Source: Rhodosporidiobolus odoratus
Lineage: Eukaryota > Basidiomycota > Microbotryomycetes > Sporidiobolales > Sporidiobolaceae
Direction: 5' to 3'
DNA length: 64,000 nucleotides
NCBI GenBank assembly: GCA_034387635.1
Contig: JAOANU010000001.1
Location: forward strand, 248,001 to 312,000
Below are positions 31,709-43,539 of the stretch, in pieces (positions within the stretch are counted from its first letter, which is position 1; every line of letters starts with the position of its first letter). The position numbers and the translations under genes are program-made. Under the pieces are notes generated by a model that saw only the letters and a program-made list of their open reading frames with translations, did no database searches and was not told the DNA's origin.

Positions 31709-34700
31709 CTACCTTCCTGTCCTCCCACCGCCCCCGATCGCATTGAGGCCAAGTGGCAACCGACTTCGACCCACCATTGCCTGTTCTCTGACCTCCTTAT
31801 CCCTCCTTTCTTCAGCCGCTGCTTTAGCCAACATCCCAGCACTAGTCGGCGGTACCGGCGTCGGAAGACCAGTCGCCCTGACGTCCCTACCAGCGCGACG
31901 GGCACCGATCGGTACAGAGGCAGAGAGCCCCGGGGATGCGGTAGCCGTCCGAGAGATCGAGGGTGCCGGTCCGGACGAGTGGTGGTAAGTCAGGGTTTTT
32001 AGCGAGGGTCGACGGCGGTGTTGGCCGGGGTGGGAAGGAACTCCAGGAGGACCAGCTACGCGGCTGTGGGTGGGGGAACACGAAGGTCGAGGAAGACCGG
32101 AGGACGAAGGGCTGGTTGAAGGGGAGTAGGCGGTGGAAGGGCAGGTCGATGGAACGGTTGGACTCGAGGGACGACGGATGCGAGATGGAGACGGTTGCTT
32201 CAGCGTGCCTAGAGATGGCTGACGTAGGAGTGTCGGTCCAGGACGAGCCGGCTCGGGAGGAGATGCAGCCATCCTGTTCAAAGGTGACGAAGGGAAAGGC
32301 GCCGAGGGACGACGAAGTGAAGAAGCAGTGACGAGAGGCTTGAGTCTGGGCGGAGAGGGGGTTGAGGGTGTAACAGCAACGCTGACCGATGTTGGCGGGG
32401 TGGGAGGAGGAACAGATGGGTTAGGGAGGGAAGGGGCGGAGGGACGGCGAGCGAAGGATGGTAGGGGTATGAACCCAGGCGGCGAGGAGCCCAAAGCAGC
32501 CGGCGAACGGAGCTGCGGCGTAGAGCGAGCAAGGTATAGCGTTCGAGCACTCCCACCCGGCGTGGGAATCCCAGAGGTGGTAGTAGAAGTGGAGGAATTC
32601 GAAGAAGTGGAAGACGTTGACCCTCGTAGTCGGCCTCTACCACTGGGATCGCGCAATATACTTCCTCGTCCGGAAGCGTAGTTGACACCGTGACTTTCTT
32701 CGCCCTCCTCAGCTCCTCCCGCTCGAGGCGGTGAAGCGAGAACCTCCTTGGCCTCCTCGTCTGCTTCCTCCTCCTCTTCCTCCGCCTGCATAAACGCATG
32801 CGGAACCGGCGACGCCGCTTTCATGCTCATCTCCCCAGCCGTCACACCCTGCTCATCCGCCGTCGTCGCCGAACTCCTCCTTCGTCCCGCAAGTCCCTTT
32901 TCAACCCAACTCCATCTTTCTCTCTCCCGTCCACTCGGGCTCCTCGATACGACCACAGGATCTCTCGAACGGGTTGTAAGGTCAGGTGAGCCAACCTGCG
33001 AAGGCGCGGGGGAATCGAAGGAGAGGTCAAACATTTCTTCCGATGCGCTCGAGGCGGAAGAGGAGTGCGAGGCCAAGGACGCCTCGGAGGAAGCGGAGGA
33101 GCGACGAGAGTGTGTGTAAGGACTTGAAGGGTAATGCGAGGTAGAAAGAGCGGCGGGTAGCGGGGTGAAGAGGCGAGATGGTCGACGTGCTGCGAGTTTG
33201 TAGGCCTGTGCAGCACACGGTTCCGTCAGCTTCTTCTGCGCTGCTGAGGCACACCGTGAGCAGGGATTTGATACGTACTCTATACCCACCGGTAGTCCAC
33301 CCCTCTTCCCTCCCGGACGGGCTCATCCCACTCATCCCACTAGCCAAGCTCCACCTCCCCATCCCACCCTCCCCTCTCCCCCCATACGCCGGTGACCCAA
33401 AACTCCCCACAGAAGACCCATTCGACGATGCCAAACTCATCTTCCTCGCCATACCCGCGCCGCCACACGACTCATCAAACGTATCCTCCGATTCCTGCCC
33501 CTCGTTTTCGTGCTTGTCCATGAGACCATATTGCGCCTGAAGAGACGAACCGACCGCCTGAGCGAGTGCTCGTTGTTCCCTCACCAACTCAACCGCCGAA
33601 GTAACCCTCCTCAACAACCTCCTCTCTCGTTCTTCCTCCTTCTGTTTTCCCTTCTCTGGCACACGCTCTCCACTTTGCCCTGTATGTGCAGCTTCTGACC
33701 CGTCCTGAGTGGCTGAAGGAACAGAGTCCCGCTCAATCAACGCATCCAAGGCGGCCGTGATATTGTCGAGTTGTAGACTCGACGCCGAGCTTGCGTCTGA
33801 GGAACTGGTCGAGATGCTCGATAACGTGCGCAAGCGGTCGTGACAGAGCTCCGAGTCTAGGTTGAACTCCAGGGTAGGAGTGGATGAAGAAGCTGAGAGG
33901 AGGGAGGAAGAGGAGACTGGAGGTAGCGAGGGCAGCGGGGAGGAGGGGAAGTTGAAGGAGGGCGAAGCGAGGGGTGGCGAAGAGATGGCGTTCAGAGAGG
34001 ATGTACGAGGGAGGTACGCGGTTCTAGGCGAACTCGGAGGAGGCGGAGCAAGAGAGGGCGCATGAAGGAGGCGGGGTTGCGAACTTTGCCGTACGAGCAT
34101 CGGAGGAAGCTCGTAGTCTTCATTGCTTGGACTCGGGGTCGTGCTGGGAAACTTGGAGAGGGAGAAGACGAAGCTTGAAGCGGCGGAATCGGGAGGAGTC
34201 GGGTAAAAGGTCGAGGGAGCCGAGGCGGATGGACGGATCAGAGGCGAAGAAGCGGCGTTGCGTAGCGCACGGTGCGGCGCGGGCTCGAGATACGACGATG
34301 AGCGAGGCACGGAGGGTGATGGGGGGACGGGCTGCGTCGTAAGAGACGGGTGAGCATGATTGCGAGCAACCGAAGAGAGAAGAAGAAGAAAAGAAACGTA
34401 CGGGCAGAGGCATCGAAGGCGGCCTCTTCGGGTCGAAACACGCGCTCACGGGCCTGGCATTACTGACAAAAGGTTTCTGCTTGCTGCGTGGCGAACTCTT
34501 CCTTGGCGAGCTCTTTGGACTCGTCGGGCTGCCTGACCTTCTCGCCATTCTGACTGGACTACCCAGCTTTGGCGTCTTTGGTCCCGAGTCCTCCGTTCCG
34601 GCACTCTCGATACTGCCTTCACGACGAGGGGTCATGCTGCCGCTCAAACTGAGAGGGGGAGTAGGGAGAAGTGTACAGTCGAGTTGGGAGGAAAAGCCGA

Positions 34701-35211
34701 TGGAGGGCAGGCGGAGGTGCAGTTCTGGAGGTGGTTCAGGGGAGACGGTAGGAGTCGGCGACACGGAGGAGGTGACAAAGGGAGGCGGGAAGGAAAAGGC
34801 GGAAGTCGAGGGGGGTGCAGGAAAAGCGCTGACTAGGCTCGACAACGAGCTTGACACGGTTGAATCGAACGAGGCGATCGAGGACACACTCGGTAAGACC
34901 TTGTGCGTGGGCGTGAAAGGCGGAGGAGAATCGTCTGCCTTGACCCCGTTACTGTAGTCGGCGAGGAGGAAGTCGAGCGCCCCAATAGGCGGATCCTCCA
35001 CTACCCTGACCGGCTTCATCTGCAACCCCAGACCTATCCCATCGCTACCTCGCATGAGACCACTCCGCCTTGACCGCAAGAGAGCCTCGAATCGCTCTCT
35101 CGCCCCTAGTTTTCGCTGACCGCCTTCTGACCCTTTCTCTCTCGTACCGCCGCCGCTCGCTCCACCTCGCTGTCCCTTTGCTGCATCAAGCGTCGGTGCA
35201 ATGGTCGCCAT
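31709..35211 (-). CDS. large Ser/Pro-rich protein of unknown function
   Basis: Three long exons give about 1,140 residues. Exon 1 starts MATIAPTLDAAKGQRG at 35211 and soon shows ARERFEALLRSRRSG and the ordered-looking stretch PPIGALDFLLADYSNGVK. Exon 1 ends near 34403 (RPPSMPLP), exon 2 runs from about 34340 to 33279 (SSYLEPAPHRALRN to GGYR), and exon 3 from about 33237 to 31709 (KKLTEPCAAQAYKLAARRPS onward). The rest is Ser/Pro/Thr-rich and probably disordered, with many SP sites and one short charged helix (RERRLLRRVTSAVELVREQR). The C-terminus has AAAEERRDKEVREQAMVGRS. No enzyme or membrane motif is visible. It may be a phosphorylated scaffold or cell-polarity protein, but that is only a guess. 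It is divergent from CDC6. Confidence 0.75.
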
Positions 35212-35967
35212 GCCTCGAAGTAGTGTTCGACGACTGAAACGGAGTCCGAGGTGCGAGGTCGAGAAAGAAGGAAGGGCGAGAAGGGGGGATGTTTAGGCTG
35301 GTTGCGCCCAGCGCATAGCCAGTGGGGTGCTTGACGATGGTGGAGTCGGCTTCTATCGCCCCGGAGTGAGGTCGAACTAAGCTGAATCGAGTTTAGCTTG
35401 AAAGGAAAGGACGCCGGAGACTGAACGAGGGAAAAAACAGGAGATGCAAGAGGTCAAAGCGAGCGGTGCCAACGCAAAGTCGGTTGCGCTCGGGTTGATG
35501 AATGACCGGAATGAAATGCTGCTGTCCGTCCGTGGGTCTCGGGTTTGTGGATAGGTCGTCTTGTTTGATATGCGCGGGTTGATTGACCGAGACTGATTCA
35601 GTTAGCGCCAGACAGGTGCACGCGGAGAACGTTTGTGCAAGAGACGACACAGAGCAGACATGGCAGCAGCAGCAGCAGCAGCAGCAGCACAACATCGTGA
35701 CAGTGAGGGGGAACGGTCAAGAGCTAGTTGGAAAGCGCAGGACGAGGCGGAACAAGCTCCCAGCCCGGCAGAGCGAAAGTGAAAAATGTTACCCGTGTTC
35801 TCGTCGACGCGTCTAGCCGCGTCGCGTTGCGTTGCGTCGCGTCGAGAGTCTCCCTCCCTCTTCAAGTCGACCCTCTTCTTCTCTTTCTCTTCAGTCCAAG
35901 CACTTCTCTCATCTAGTCTACTACAGACTCATTTACGCTCCTTACCAACATACCTGCGACGACCAAG
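35212..35967. promoter_or_regulatory. divergent promoter region, Ser/Pro-rich gene / CDC6
   Basis: About 0.75 kb between two start codons, including eight CAG triplets at 35664-35687 and a pyrimidine-rich block just before the CDC6 ATG. Two GACGCGTC-like palindromic pieces (CGACGCGTC at 35804-35812 and GCGTCGCGT nearby) resemble MluI-cell-cycle-box cores (ACGCGT). That would suit an MBF-regulated replication gene; this is inference. Confidence 0.5.
35664..35687. repeat. CAG triplet repeat, eight copies
   Basis: Eight exact CAG units in the region between two divergent genes, not inside a called exon. Confidence 0.9.
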
Positions 35968-38267
35968 ATGGCACTCGGCAAACGCCCTTCATCCTCTCGT
36001 CCTCCCTCCCCTCTCTCACCTTCAAAACGCGTCCTGTCCCTCACATCCACCAAACCCGCCGTTTCCTCCCCTGCCAAACACGCCAAGAGCACTTTGATGA
36101 AACGCACCAGCTCGGCCAAGGAGAATCAGCGCGTCCAGGATGACTTTCAAGGTCAGGCTCCGCCGGACGTGTTGCAAGCGATGGATGCTGAGCATGGCCT
36201 GGAAAACCTCGGGACGGACGTGCAGATGGACGAAATGGACATCGCCGAAGTACCAGGTGGGTTCTCTGGCTCGTATGGCGTTGTCTTGTCATTCGTCGCT
36301 AACCCTCTACCTCATCCAGTCTCTCCCGAACACGACCCTCTCTTTGACGTCCTCCCTCCCGCCTCTCCAACGGTCGAAGCCGACTCTTCGCGTGCAATCC
36401 CCAACATCTACGCCCACGCGTCCCTCCTCCTCTCAACGTCTTCCTCTCTTTCCGCCTCGCTCCCTCTCGAAGGCCGTGCCGACCAACGCGAAACTCTCCT
36501 CGCCTTTCTCGTTCGTCGTTTCCCCTCTGTCTACGCTCCAGCTTCCTCTACCTCAGCACCTAGTACACCCTCTCGACCGGGTCCGGCAAGCATGTATGTT
36601 TCTGGCCCACCAGGAATTGGCAAGACCGCTCTTTTGTCTTCTGTCCTTGGGGAGTTTGAAAAGAAGGTGGAGGAGGGAAAGCTGGCGGGAGAGGTGGTGC
36701 TTCATATGGAGAATTGCGCGAGTGTCGCAAGCGGTGGAGGTGAGGGGGCTTGGGAGAGGTTGGCGAGAGGGCTGGGAATGGATGTCGAAGAAAAATGGAG
36801 GATGAAGGGGAGGGAGGTGTTTGAGGAAGGGTTGAAGGACGGCAGGCGGTAGTAAGTCGGCCTTTCGTCTCGCCTTTCCTGTTTCTGCCCTTACGCTGCG
36901 GGGCTCAAATGCCTGAGCTGGTCTGACTCTTCTGTCTCGTTTTTCGCAGCCTTCTCATCCTCGACGAGATTGACCACCTCATCGCGGCCTCTCCTGCTTC
37001 CTCCCGCGCATCCTCGTCCTCCGCCCCCGATCTTCTCAACTCCCTCTTCTCCCTCGCTTCGACCCCCGCCTCTCCTCTCACCCTGATCGGTATAGCCAAC
37101 GACCTCACATTGAAAGCCCTCTCCCTCACTCCCGCCTCTACACCAACCAAGAGCGCCAGCAAAGGCAAAGGCAAAGGCAAACCCGACCCTCTCCACACTC
37201 CCGCCAAACCCATCCGATTACACTTCAAACCCTACACCTGGCAAGAACTCGTCTCGATCGTTTCTCAACGTCTCTCACACCTCGCTCCTTCATACCCTTA
37301 CCTCCCCTCTACTACGCTCGAAACTCCACCTTGCACTCCTTCAACCCCTTCACCCACCAACGGCGGCGGCAAACCTACCTACCCCCTAGTCTCCACTCCG
37401 GTCCTCGAGCGTCTATGCAAAAAAGTTGCGTCCACCACCGGCGACGTCCGAACCATCCTCTCCCTCGTCCGCTCTACCATCTCATTCTCGACCCCCTCCT
37501 CCTCCAATCTCTCCTCTCTAAACCCTATCTCCGCTCCCAAAGCCACCATGCCACATCTCTCCAAAGCTCTCACCGCAGCTTCTTATTCAGGCTCAGGATT
37601 AGCACCGACCTTGACACTCTCGAAACGACTTGAAGCTTTACAGAGTGGTCCGCATCATCGACTTGCTCTATGCGCCGTCGTGATCGCCATCTCGAGAGGT
37701 CTTGCTCAGGGGTTGGATGAATCCTCGACCTCGACCTCGATAACGGCGGCGGCGACGGCGGCGGCGGTTGGGGGGAGGGTGACGGTCGAGGAAGCGTTCA
37801 AGATCTATAGGGACGTCGTTGTCGCTTCTGCGGAAGCCCTCGCGGCGACTAGGCTCGACGCGACGGGGTTCGCAGAAACGGTCGGGATGGTTGAGGACCT
37901 TTGTGGTGCGATCGTGGTTCGAGGAAGACCAGGAGGGACGACGACGACTTCGCCTACCAAACAGTCTCCCTCCAGAGTCAAGAGGGGGGACAAGGGGAAA
38001 TTGGTCGTCGAACTTGGCACTTCAATCACCTTTTCCGAACTGGTCAAATCGCTTTCCGAGGTTCCAAAGGAGGGGAAAGAGAGGGAGGAGGATGAATCGA
38101 CTAGGTTGGTTAGGAGGTGTTTGGAGAAGGAGAGGATGGAGAGTAGGTGGAGGTTGAAGAGGAGGGAGATGGGGAGGGATGAGGAGAGGAGGGCTGAGGA
38201 GGAGTTGGAGGGGAGGGAGTGGGAGAGGAGGGTTTTGGGGAGTGAGGTGGATGGGGGGAAGGCTTAG
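35968..38267 (+). CDS. CDC6: CDC6/Cdc18 replication-licensing AAA+ ATPase
   Basis: Cdc6 loads the MCM helicase with ORC and Cdt1 at origins. Exons are 35968-36256, 36320-36851 and 36950-38267, giving 712 residues. The first intron is 63 nt and open in frame, so it is easily missed. The N-terminus has several CDK-type sites (SPLSPSKR, SSPAKHAK), as expected for a protein controlled by cyclin-dependent kinase. The AAA+ core begins EGRADQRETLLAFL. Walker A is SGPPGIGKTALL and Walker B LLILDEIDHLIAA. Sensor text is LIGIANDLTLKALSL, followed by HFKPYTWQELVSIVSQRL and DVRTILSLVRS. The C-terminal winged-helix part includes HHRLALCAVVIAISRG and VTVEEAFKIYRDVVV. ORC1 is the main alternative, but there is no BAH domain and the length favours CDC6. 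Confidence 0.92.
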
Positions 38268-39754
38268 AGTTGGAGTCAAGAGTTGATCGGTTGGTCGCTT
38301 ACTTGTGCCGCAGGTTGTTGGATTTTGTATCTGTCTATCTCTCTCTCGCACAATCTTAGTTTACGTAGCATCTTAGGCATATACTTTCGTTCACATCGCA
38401 TAGCTTACACTGCACAGTCCTTACACATATTGAGACGAGCTTGCTCAGTCCGCCGCCGAGAAAACAGCTACCTGAAGCAGGAAGCGACAGGCTCGCAAAG
38501 GGACACCGCGCCAGCTTGACTTTATCGAAAAGAGGTATCAAAAAGGTGCGATTGCGTGACGGAATGGGCGTGCAGCGTAGGTTGATATGGAGGAACACAA
38601 CTTGTGTGGAGGACACTCGTACATCCCGGTTCAAGGGCTCTTTGGGTGTACGGACGAGATGATCTTGCGTTTTGTGCCGGGAAGAAGGAAGGATCCCTCG
38701 CGTGTAGGACGAACGACTCCACACCCGCCGAAGGCTGCCGCTGGCCCAGAAAAAAAAGACACGGTGCGCGAAACTGTGGGCATGTGGGGGTATCTTGCCG
38801 GTTGATGTCGGGCTACAAAGTACAGCAAGTTTGGCTAGGATGAGGCTTCGAGTCGAAAGACAGGTCAATAAGCTGCAGAGACAGCAATGAAAGACCAACG
38901 CACCTTTTCTCACCCAGCCGTCCGAGGCCGCCCGGCCCATTCAGACGTTCGCCCCGACCGCGCAGAACGCCAACACGAGCCCAAATCCGCCAGAGACACT
39001 TGCCGCTCCCGCAACCGCCAATTCTTGTGCTGGGAAGGTTGACTTTGATGAGGAGCGAAGACTGCGGACGAGACACTTAGCTGTAGCGGGCGAGAAAGGC
39101 GGACACAAAGGAGAGGGTGCGCGTACGTAGAGAAGTAGAAAGATAGGACGAAAGCGATTATGAGGGAGAGAGCGGCGAGGGAGGGGAGTGAGGTGGTGGG
39201 GAGGAGAGGGGAGAAGGAGGGGAGAGTGGAGAACTCTGCCTGTGCATGGATGGGTTAATCAGCTCGCATCAGTCGGTGAGGAGAATCCTGGACAACATAC
39301 CAGCGCGTCTGCGTATGAGCTGGACATGGTTGCGAGAAACACCCGTCCGATTGGTACTCCTCCTGATCCTCGTCTTTGTCTTCGACCGGGATCTGTCGGG
39401 TCCCCTTCATCTGACACCTTAATTACTGATGAGCGTGCATGTCAATGCCTCTCTCGCAATCACAACGAAGGTAGGCATGCGAACCGAGTGTCCTTTGCGC
39501 AAAAACAGGTCTACGAGAGTAAGTAAGCTGAGTAAGAACGACGGGAGCAAGAGATAGAGAGGGGGAATGCTAGCGACACGATAAGACCGGCGACGAGATC
39601 AAGGCAATACATGGGTTGTGAGCAGTGGAGAACAAGACAGAGCGGAGCGGGGTGCAGGCGAGGAGGAAGACAGAGAAAAAGGAGTAACTAAAGGCGAGGG
39701 AGGAGGCGACCACCGCAGACACCACTTGACCGTCCCCTCCCACTCCTTCTCCGT
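38268..39754. other. 1.5 kb without a recognised gene
   Basis: Convergent region between CDC6 and the PA-like protein. A frame near 38900-39110 is open on both strands (minus text STRIGGCGSGKCLWRIW; plus text FAPTAQNANTSPNPPETL), with no family match I know and no convincing splice pattern. Purine-rich sequence follows at 39150-39230. Confidence 0.4.
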
Positions 39755-41111
39755 CTATACCAGTATCCCGAGGCCCGCCAAAACCGCCCCACCCAAAACC
39801 CCAGTCACCACCAACCCCAACGTACTCCTCCCACCCTGCTTTCTTCCAAAGCCCGCCGCCGCCCCCGAACTATCTCCTCCATTCTGAGACCCAACCGAGC
39901 CCGTCGCACTAGGCTGTTCACCTGTGGGTGACGCTCGACCGATCGTAGCTACGACACCGTTCGAGGAAGAGTTTCGTTCGTAGTAGGGTTCGATACGGGC
40001 TACGAGGTAATTTGTGGGAGTGGTCAAGGTCCCGCTCACACCATTGCTGCTGGATGAAGAAGAACCGTTGGTTGCAGCGGAGACGATACTAGAGAGGTTG
40101 GAGAGAGATTGGGTGAGGAGAGTCGAGTTGTAGTAGGCGTAGGCGGGGAGGATGTTATTGAAACTGCTGTGGAGATAGTCGTGGATCTCGGTGGAGGGGG
40201 AAGTGAAGATTGGGAGAGAAGTAGTGTTTGAGGTGGAGTTGGCGAGGGAGGTGTAGTTGAGAACGCAGGACTGTAAAGCGAATCGACGCGGTATCAGTGA
40301 AACAGTCCGAGCGCCATACAGAGTGGCAGCAGAGTCATGAGAGAAGGCCAGAAGCGAAGCCGAAGAAAAGTAGGAGAAAGTAGCGAGCAGAGGGGAAAGC
40401 CGCACCTGCTTCAAGTCGGAATACAGGATGATTCCCCGAGCACCTAGTCCCGCAGCCAGGTCAATCAAGCTGAGAGTCTCAGTCTGCGTCTGGTTGCTCC
40501 CGCTCGTGCCGTTCACAGCGCTTCCATCCGCACTAGCCGATGCAGTGGATGAAGCAAGCGTCGCTGAAGAAGACGTAGTCGAACTGCTGTTCGCTGGTAC
40601 CGTCGTAATGGGCGTGTCGCACGAAATGTAGGCCAGCCATGGGACTTGAGTTGCGTTCGTGTCTGCCAGTGCGATGGCAGAATTGAATTCGAGTACGAGA
40701 CCCTGAAAGAGAAGGAAGTGGGGAAGGGTCAGTCGCGCTTCGACTGCGATACGAGAGGGACACTGCCATACGTAGATGGTTCCATTCTGCGCCGTCGTCG
40801 TGGAGTTTTGCAGCAAAGTAAAGCCTTGACTGTGCCACCTCGTGACAGGTCAGCGAGACGGAGCTGGGGTCAGGGACGACAGACTTGAAAACGCACGTCA
40901 AGGTTCCCATCCCCGACTGGGTACTCCATCCGGCCGTGACTGTCGCATTGAGCATTCCCTGCCCTTCCGTGCCATACGCCGGTACCGTCAAGACAGTCTC
41001 GACCGCGATCGAGGCCGAGGTAGTGGTGGTCGCGTTCGATGCGGTACTGCTTTGTGCGTGGGCAAAAGCGGCAAAGGCCAATGCGGGTAGGATGGTCGAG
41101 CTGGGCGCCAT
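39755..41111 (-). CDS. secreted or membrane-anchored glycoprotein with a PA-like region
   Basis: ATG at 41109-41111 begins a signal peptide (APSSTILPALAFAAFAHAQS, cleavage likely after AHA or AQS). The body has many N-x-S/T sites. The order of segments resembles a protease-associated (PA) domain: SAIALADTN, WLAYISCDTPITT, SLIDLAAGLGARGIILYSD, LPIFTSPS. After that come a Ser-rich linker and a C-terminal hydrophobic tail LGLVVTGVLGGAVLAGLGIL at the very end, with no RING finger after it. The tail could be a transmembrane segment or a GPI-anchor signal. About 350-400 residues in four or five exons. Known RING-type PA proteins (Goliath/RNF13 group) carry a RING after the membrane segment. Here it is absent, so this may be a sorting or wall glycoprotein. 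The product call is tentative; the topology is clear. Confidence 0.7.
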
Positions 41112-41785
41112 TGGGAGGTGTTGAAGGTACCGGAGAGGTAGACGAGAATTGGACGGCGAAGAGAGCGAGAGAGGAGGGCGGCGGTGGGCGCAGTCGGCGT
41201 CAGCGCGACAGGGTGTAGTGAGGGCTCGAAGTGGTGATACGCTTCTTGGGCAAGATCTAGAGATGCAAGAGCAGAAACAGAGCAATATACTGCAGTAATG
41301 CAATGATTCCCCGTTCGGCCAACTTCGAGGTCGGCCTGAAACTTCCCCCCACTCTACTGGACAAGCTCAAGGTGAGCCGCTCTGTTGCTCTCGAATGTTG
41401 ATGCTCTGTCGTATGTGTCTGAGGGGTCACTTTTAGCTGGGGCGCTCAACATGGTCAGCGTTCGAGGTGGGGGCGAGGTTGGCTCAGCACGGAAACCCGA
41501 TGGACAACCTCAGTGCAGCCGTGTCAAGCTCAGCTATGGCAGTATGGGTATATCTATCCACGCAGATGACGCTGCTGGCCAACTATGAGCGAGTCGAGGG
41601 GTGCTGGATACGGACAAAGATTGCCTGCTGGACACCGCAAACGACGACGGCAACGACAGCTTCGTATGGCTTGAATCGAGTGCGCATTCCAAGTCTCGAG
41701 CGGTGAGATGCACTGACAACCGCTATCTGCACCAAGGTCGACCATTACGTGCGACTCACCCCAACCTTTTTTCTGTTCTTCGCAG
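41112..41785. promoter_or_regulatory. divergent promoter region, PA-like gene / binding-protein gene
   Basis: An ATG at 41302 opens a short exon-like frame (MIPRSANFEVGLKLPP, ending LDKLK before a GTGAGC donor). It could be a 5' exon of the next gene, but no in-frame junction was found, so I keep it as leader sequence. Confidence 0.4.
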
Positions 41786-43200
41786 ATGGCTTCCTCTCCG
41801 AAACTTCGCATTGCCTACGTCCCGGAACATTTCGCCTCGCCGCTTTTGCAGCTGGCAGCAAAGGACGAGACGGTCGACCTTGTGCCATGCCCTAGTACGC
41901 CTTTTTCCCTCCCCTCCCGGATCTCCATTTCTAGTCCTCGCGAGGCTGATCGCCATGCTCCCCTGCAGGCGGAACCGGTCAAATCATGACCGCCATCAAG
42001 GACGGCAAAGTCGACATTGCCATCGCTCTCACCGAGTCGTTGATCGCTGGTATCGCCAAGAAGACAGCCGAGTTCAAGCTCGTAGGTACTTACGTAACTT
42101 CGCCGCTCAACTGGGCTGTCATCGTCGGCAAGGAAAGCAAGTACCAGAAGCTTGAGGATCTCAGGGGCGAGAAAATTGGGGTCAGCAGGATTGGCAGGTG
42201 CGCCAGTACTTCCTCTCCCTTGTGTTTCTCCTGAACTTGTTGCCGACCTCGAGCTCAGTCCGGAAGTGGACGCGCGCGTCCTGCTGTCAATCGTGTCTGA
42301 CGCTCTTACCTTCGTTCTCTCAGCGGAAGTCAGGTCATGGCGAGCTACATGGGCTTGCGGGAAAAGTGGGTCGATGCGGAGGGCAAGGTTGAACCCATTC
42401 CTTTTGAGAGTGAGTTTCTGCTTGCTCGGACCAGCGCACTGCTGCCTGTAAGTAGTACGTGGTGAGCTCACGGCTCCATCACTGACTCGCTTGAGCACCG
42501 ATAGTTCTCGACACCTTCAAGAACCTTCGGGACGGCGTGAACGATGGCAGGGCCGCTGCTTTCGTGGGTCTCCTCTCCTGTCCTTCTTTGTCAGCCAACC
42601 ACGAGACTCACTTTTGTCCCATTGCCGGCAGATGTGGGAATGGTTCACGACCAAGGTGCGCCTCTCAGCAGCTTCTTCTCTCTCAACCCTCTTCTCTGTC
42701 TCCAATACGCCGACTCACGCCGCTTTGTGACAGCCCTACCTTGACGAGGTTCGCTTCATCGGCTCCGTCCCAACCCCATGGCACTCCTGGGTGCTAGTCG
42801 CCACTCCTTCTACCACAGCGTCCACATCCCCTCTCCTCCCGATCCTTGAAAACTTCCTGACCAATCTCAATACCTCGATTCAATCCTTTGACGCTCAATC
42901 GGCACGAGAGACTACATCGAAGGAATTCATTAAGGGTCACTTTGGGTACCCTGAGGAGGACGTCAAGGCTTGGTTGGAGCAGGTTAGTTATCCCAAGGGG
43001 GACGTGAGGGAGATCAGTAAGGGGATGTTGGAGGAGACGCTGAGGTGCGCCTTTCTCCTCATTCGCACATCGCTCGGGAGACCCGCTGACCTTTTGCGTC
43101 CTGCTGCAGCACGCTCGTTTCTGCTGGTGTCCTAACCTCCCCGGAAAACGGCTGGAACCTCGAAGACTTTGTCGAGACGAGCGTGGCGAAGCTACAGTAG
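41786..43200 (+). CDS. cytosolic periplasmic-binding-protein-fold protein (Ca3427-like)
   Basis: This protein has a type-2 periplasmic-binding fold but no signal peptide. Text: KLRIAYVPEHFASPLLQLA at the start, DLVPCPSGTGQIMTAIKDGK, VDIAIALTESLIAGIAKK, YVTSPLNWAVIVGKES, KLEDLRGEKIGVSRIGSGSQ, VMASYMGLREKW, TFKNLRDGVNDGRAAAFMWE, then RFIGSVPTPWHSWVLVATPS. It ends DFVETSVAKLQ with TAG 43198-43200. At least six introns, all with in-frame junctions (for instance 41894/GTACGC and AGC from A+GC). It matches the Candida albicans Ca3427-like group, related to the NMT1/THI5 and SsuA binding folds. The ligand is unknown; a small planar or sulfonate-like metabolite is a guess. The next gene, codirectional and 340 bases downstream, is a dioxygenase. 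Confidence 0.85.
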
Positions 43201-43539
43201 ATTCGGTGATGTCCGAAGTTAGGTTCCAGTCAACGAGAGGATGGCGGAAGGAATAGAAGAAGAGAGAACATGCAGTGCGCCGTTCCTTCCGTCTCTCGAT
43301 CGCCCGGTCCGCCGCAGGGCTGCACGCTTCTCCTCCGCTTCCACCGCTTGCTCCAGTACTACTTCGATAGGTGCGCTACTGTGCCCGTCTCCGCCGCGCT
43401 CAGCGATACCGCCGCAATCGTTGCGGCAACATCTTGACCGTTTCGGCCGGCTTTTTCGGAAACTCCCCACCCGCTGCCGCTCTTATCTCGCATTCTTCGC
43501 TTCCTTCCGCCAACTATATACCTGTCTTCTCTTCTGACT
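43201..43539. other. short intergenic spacer
   Basis: Between the binding-protein gene and the dioxygenase. Presumed promoter of the latter; an AT-rich CTATATA lies near 43513, just before its ATG. Confidence 0.5.

Noticed and set aside
31743..35000. Long plus-strand open frames opposite the Ser/Pro-rich gene
   Set aside because: They are mirror frames of high-GC Ser/Pro codons; the minus-strand exons have consistent splice sites and composition, the plus frames do not.
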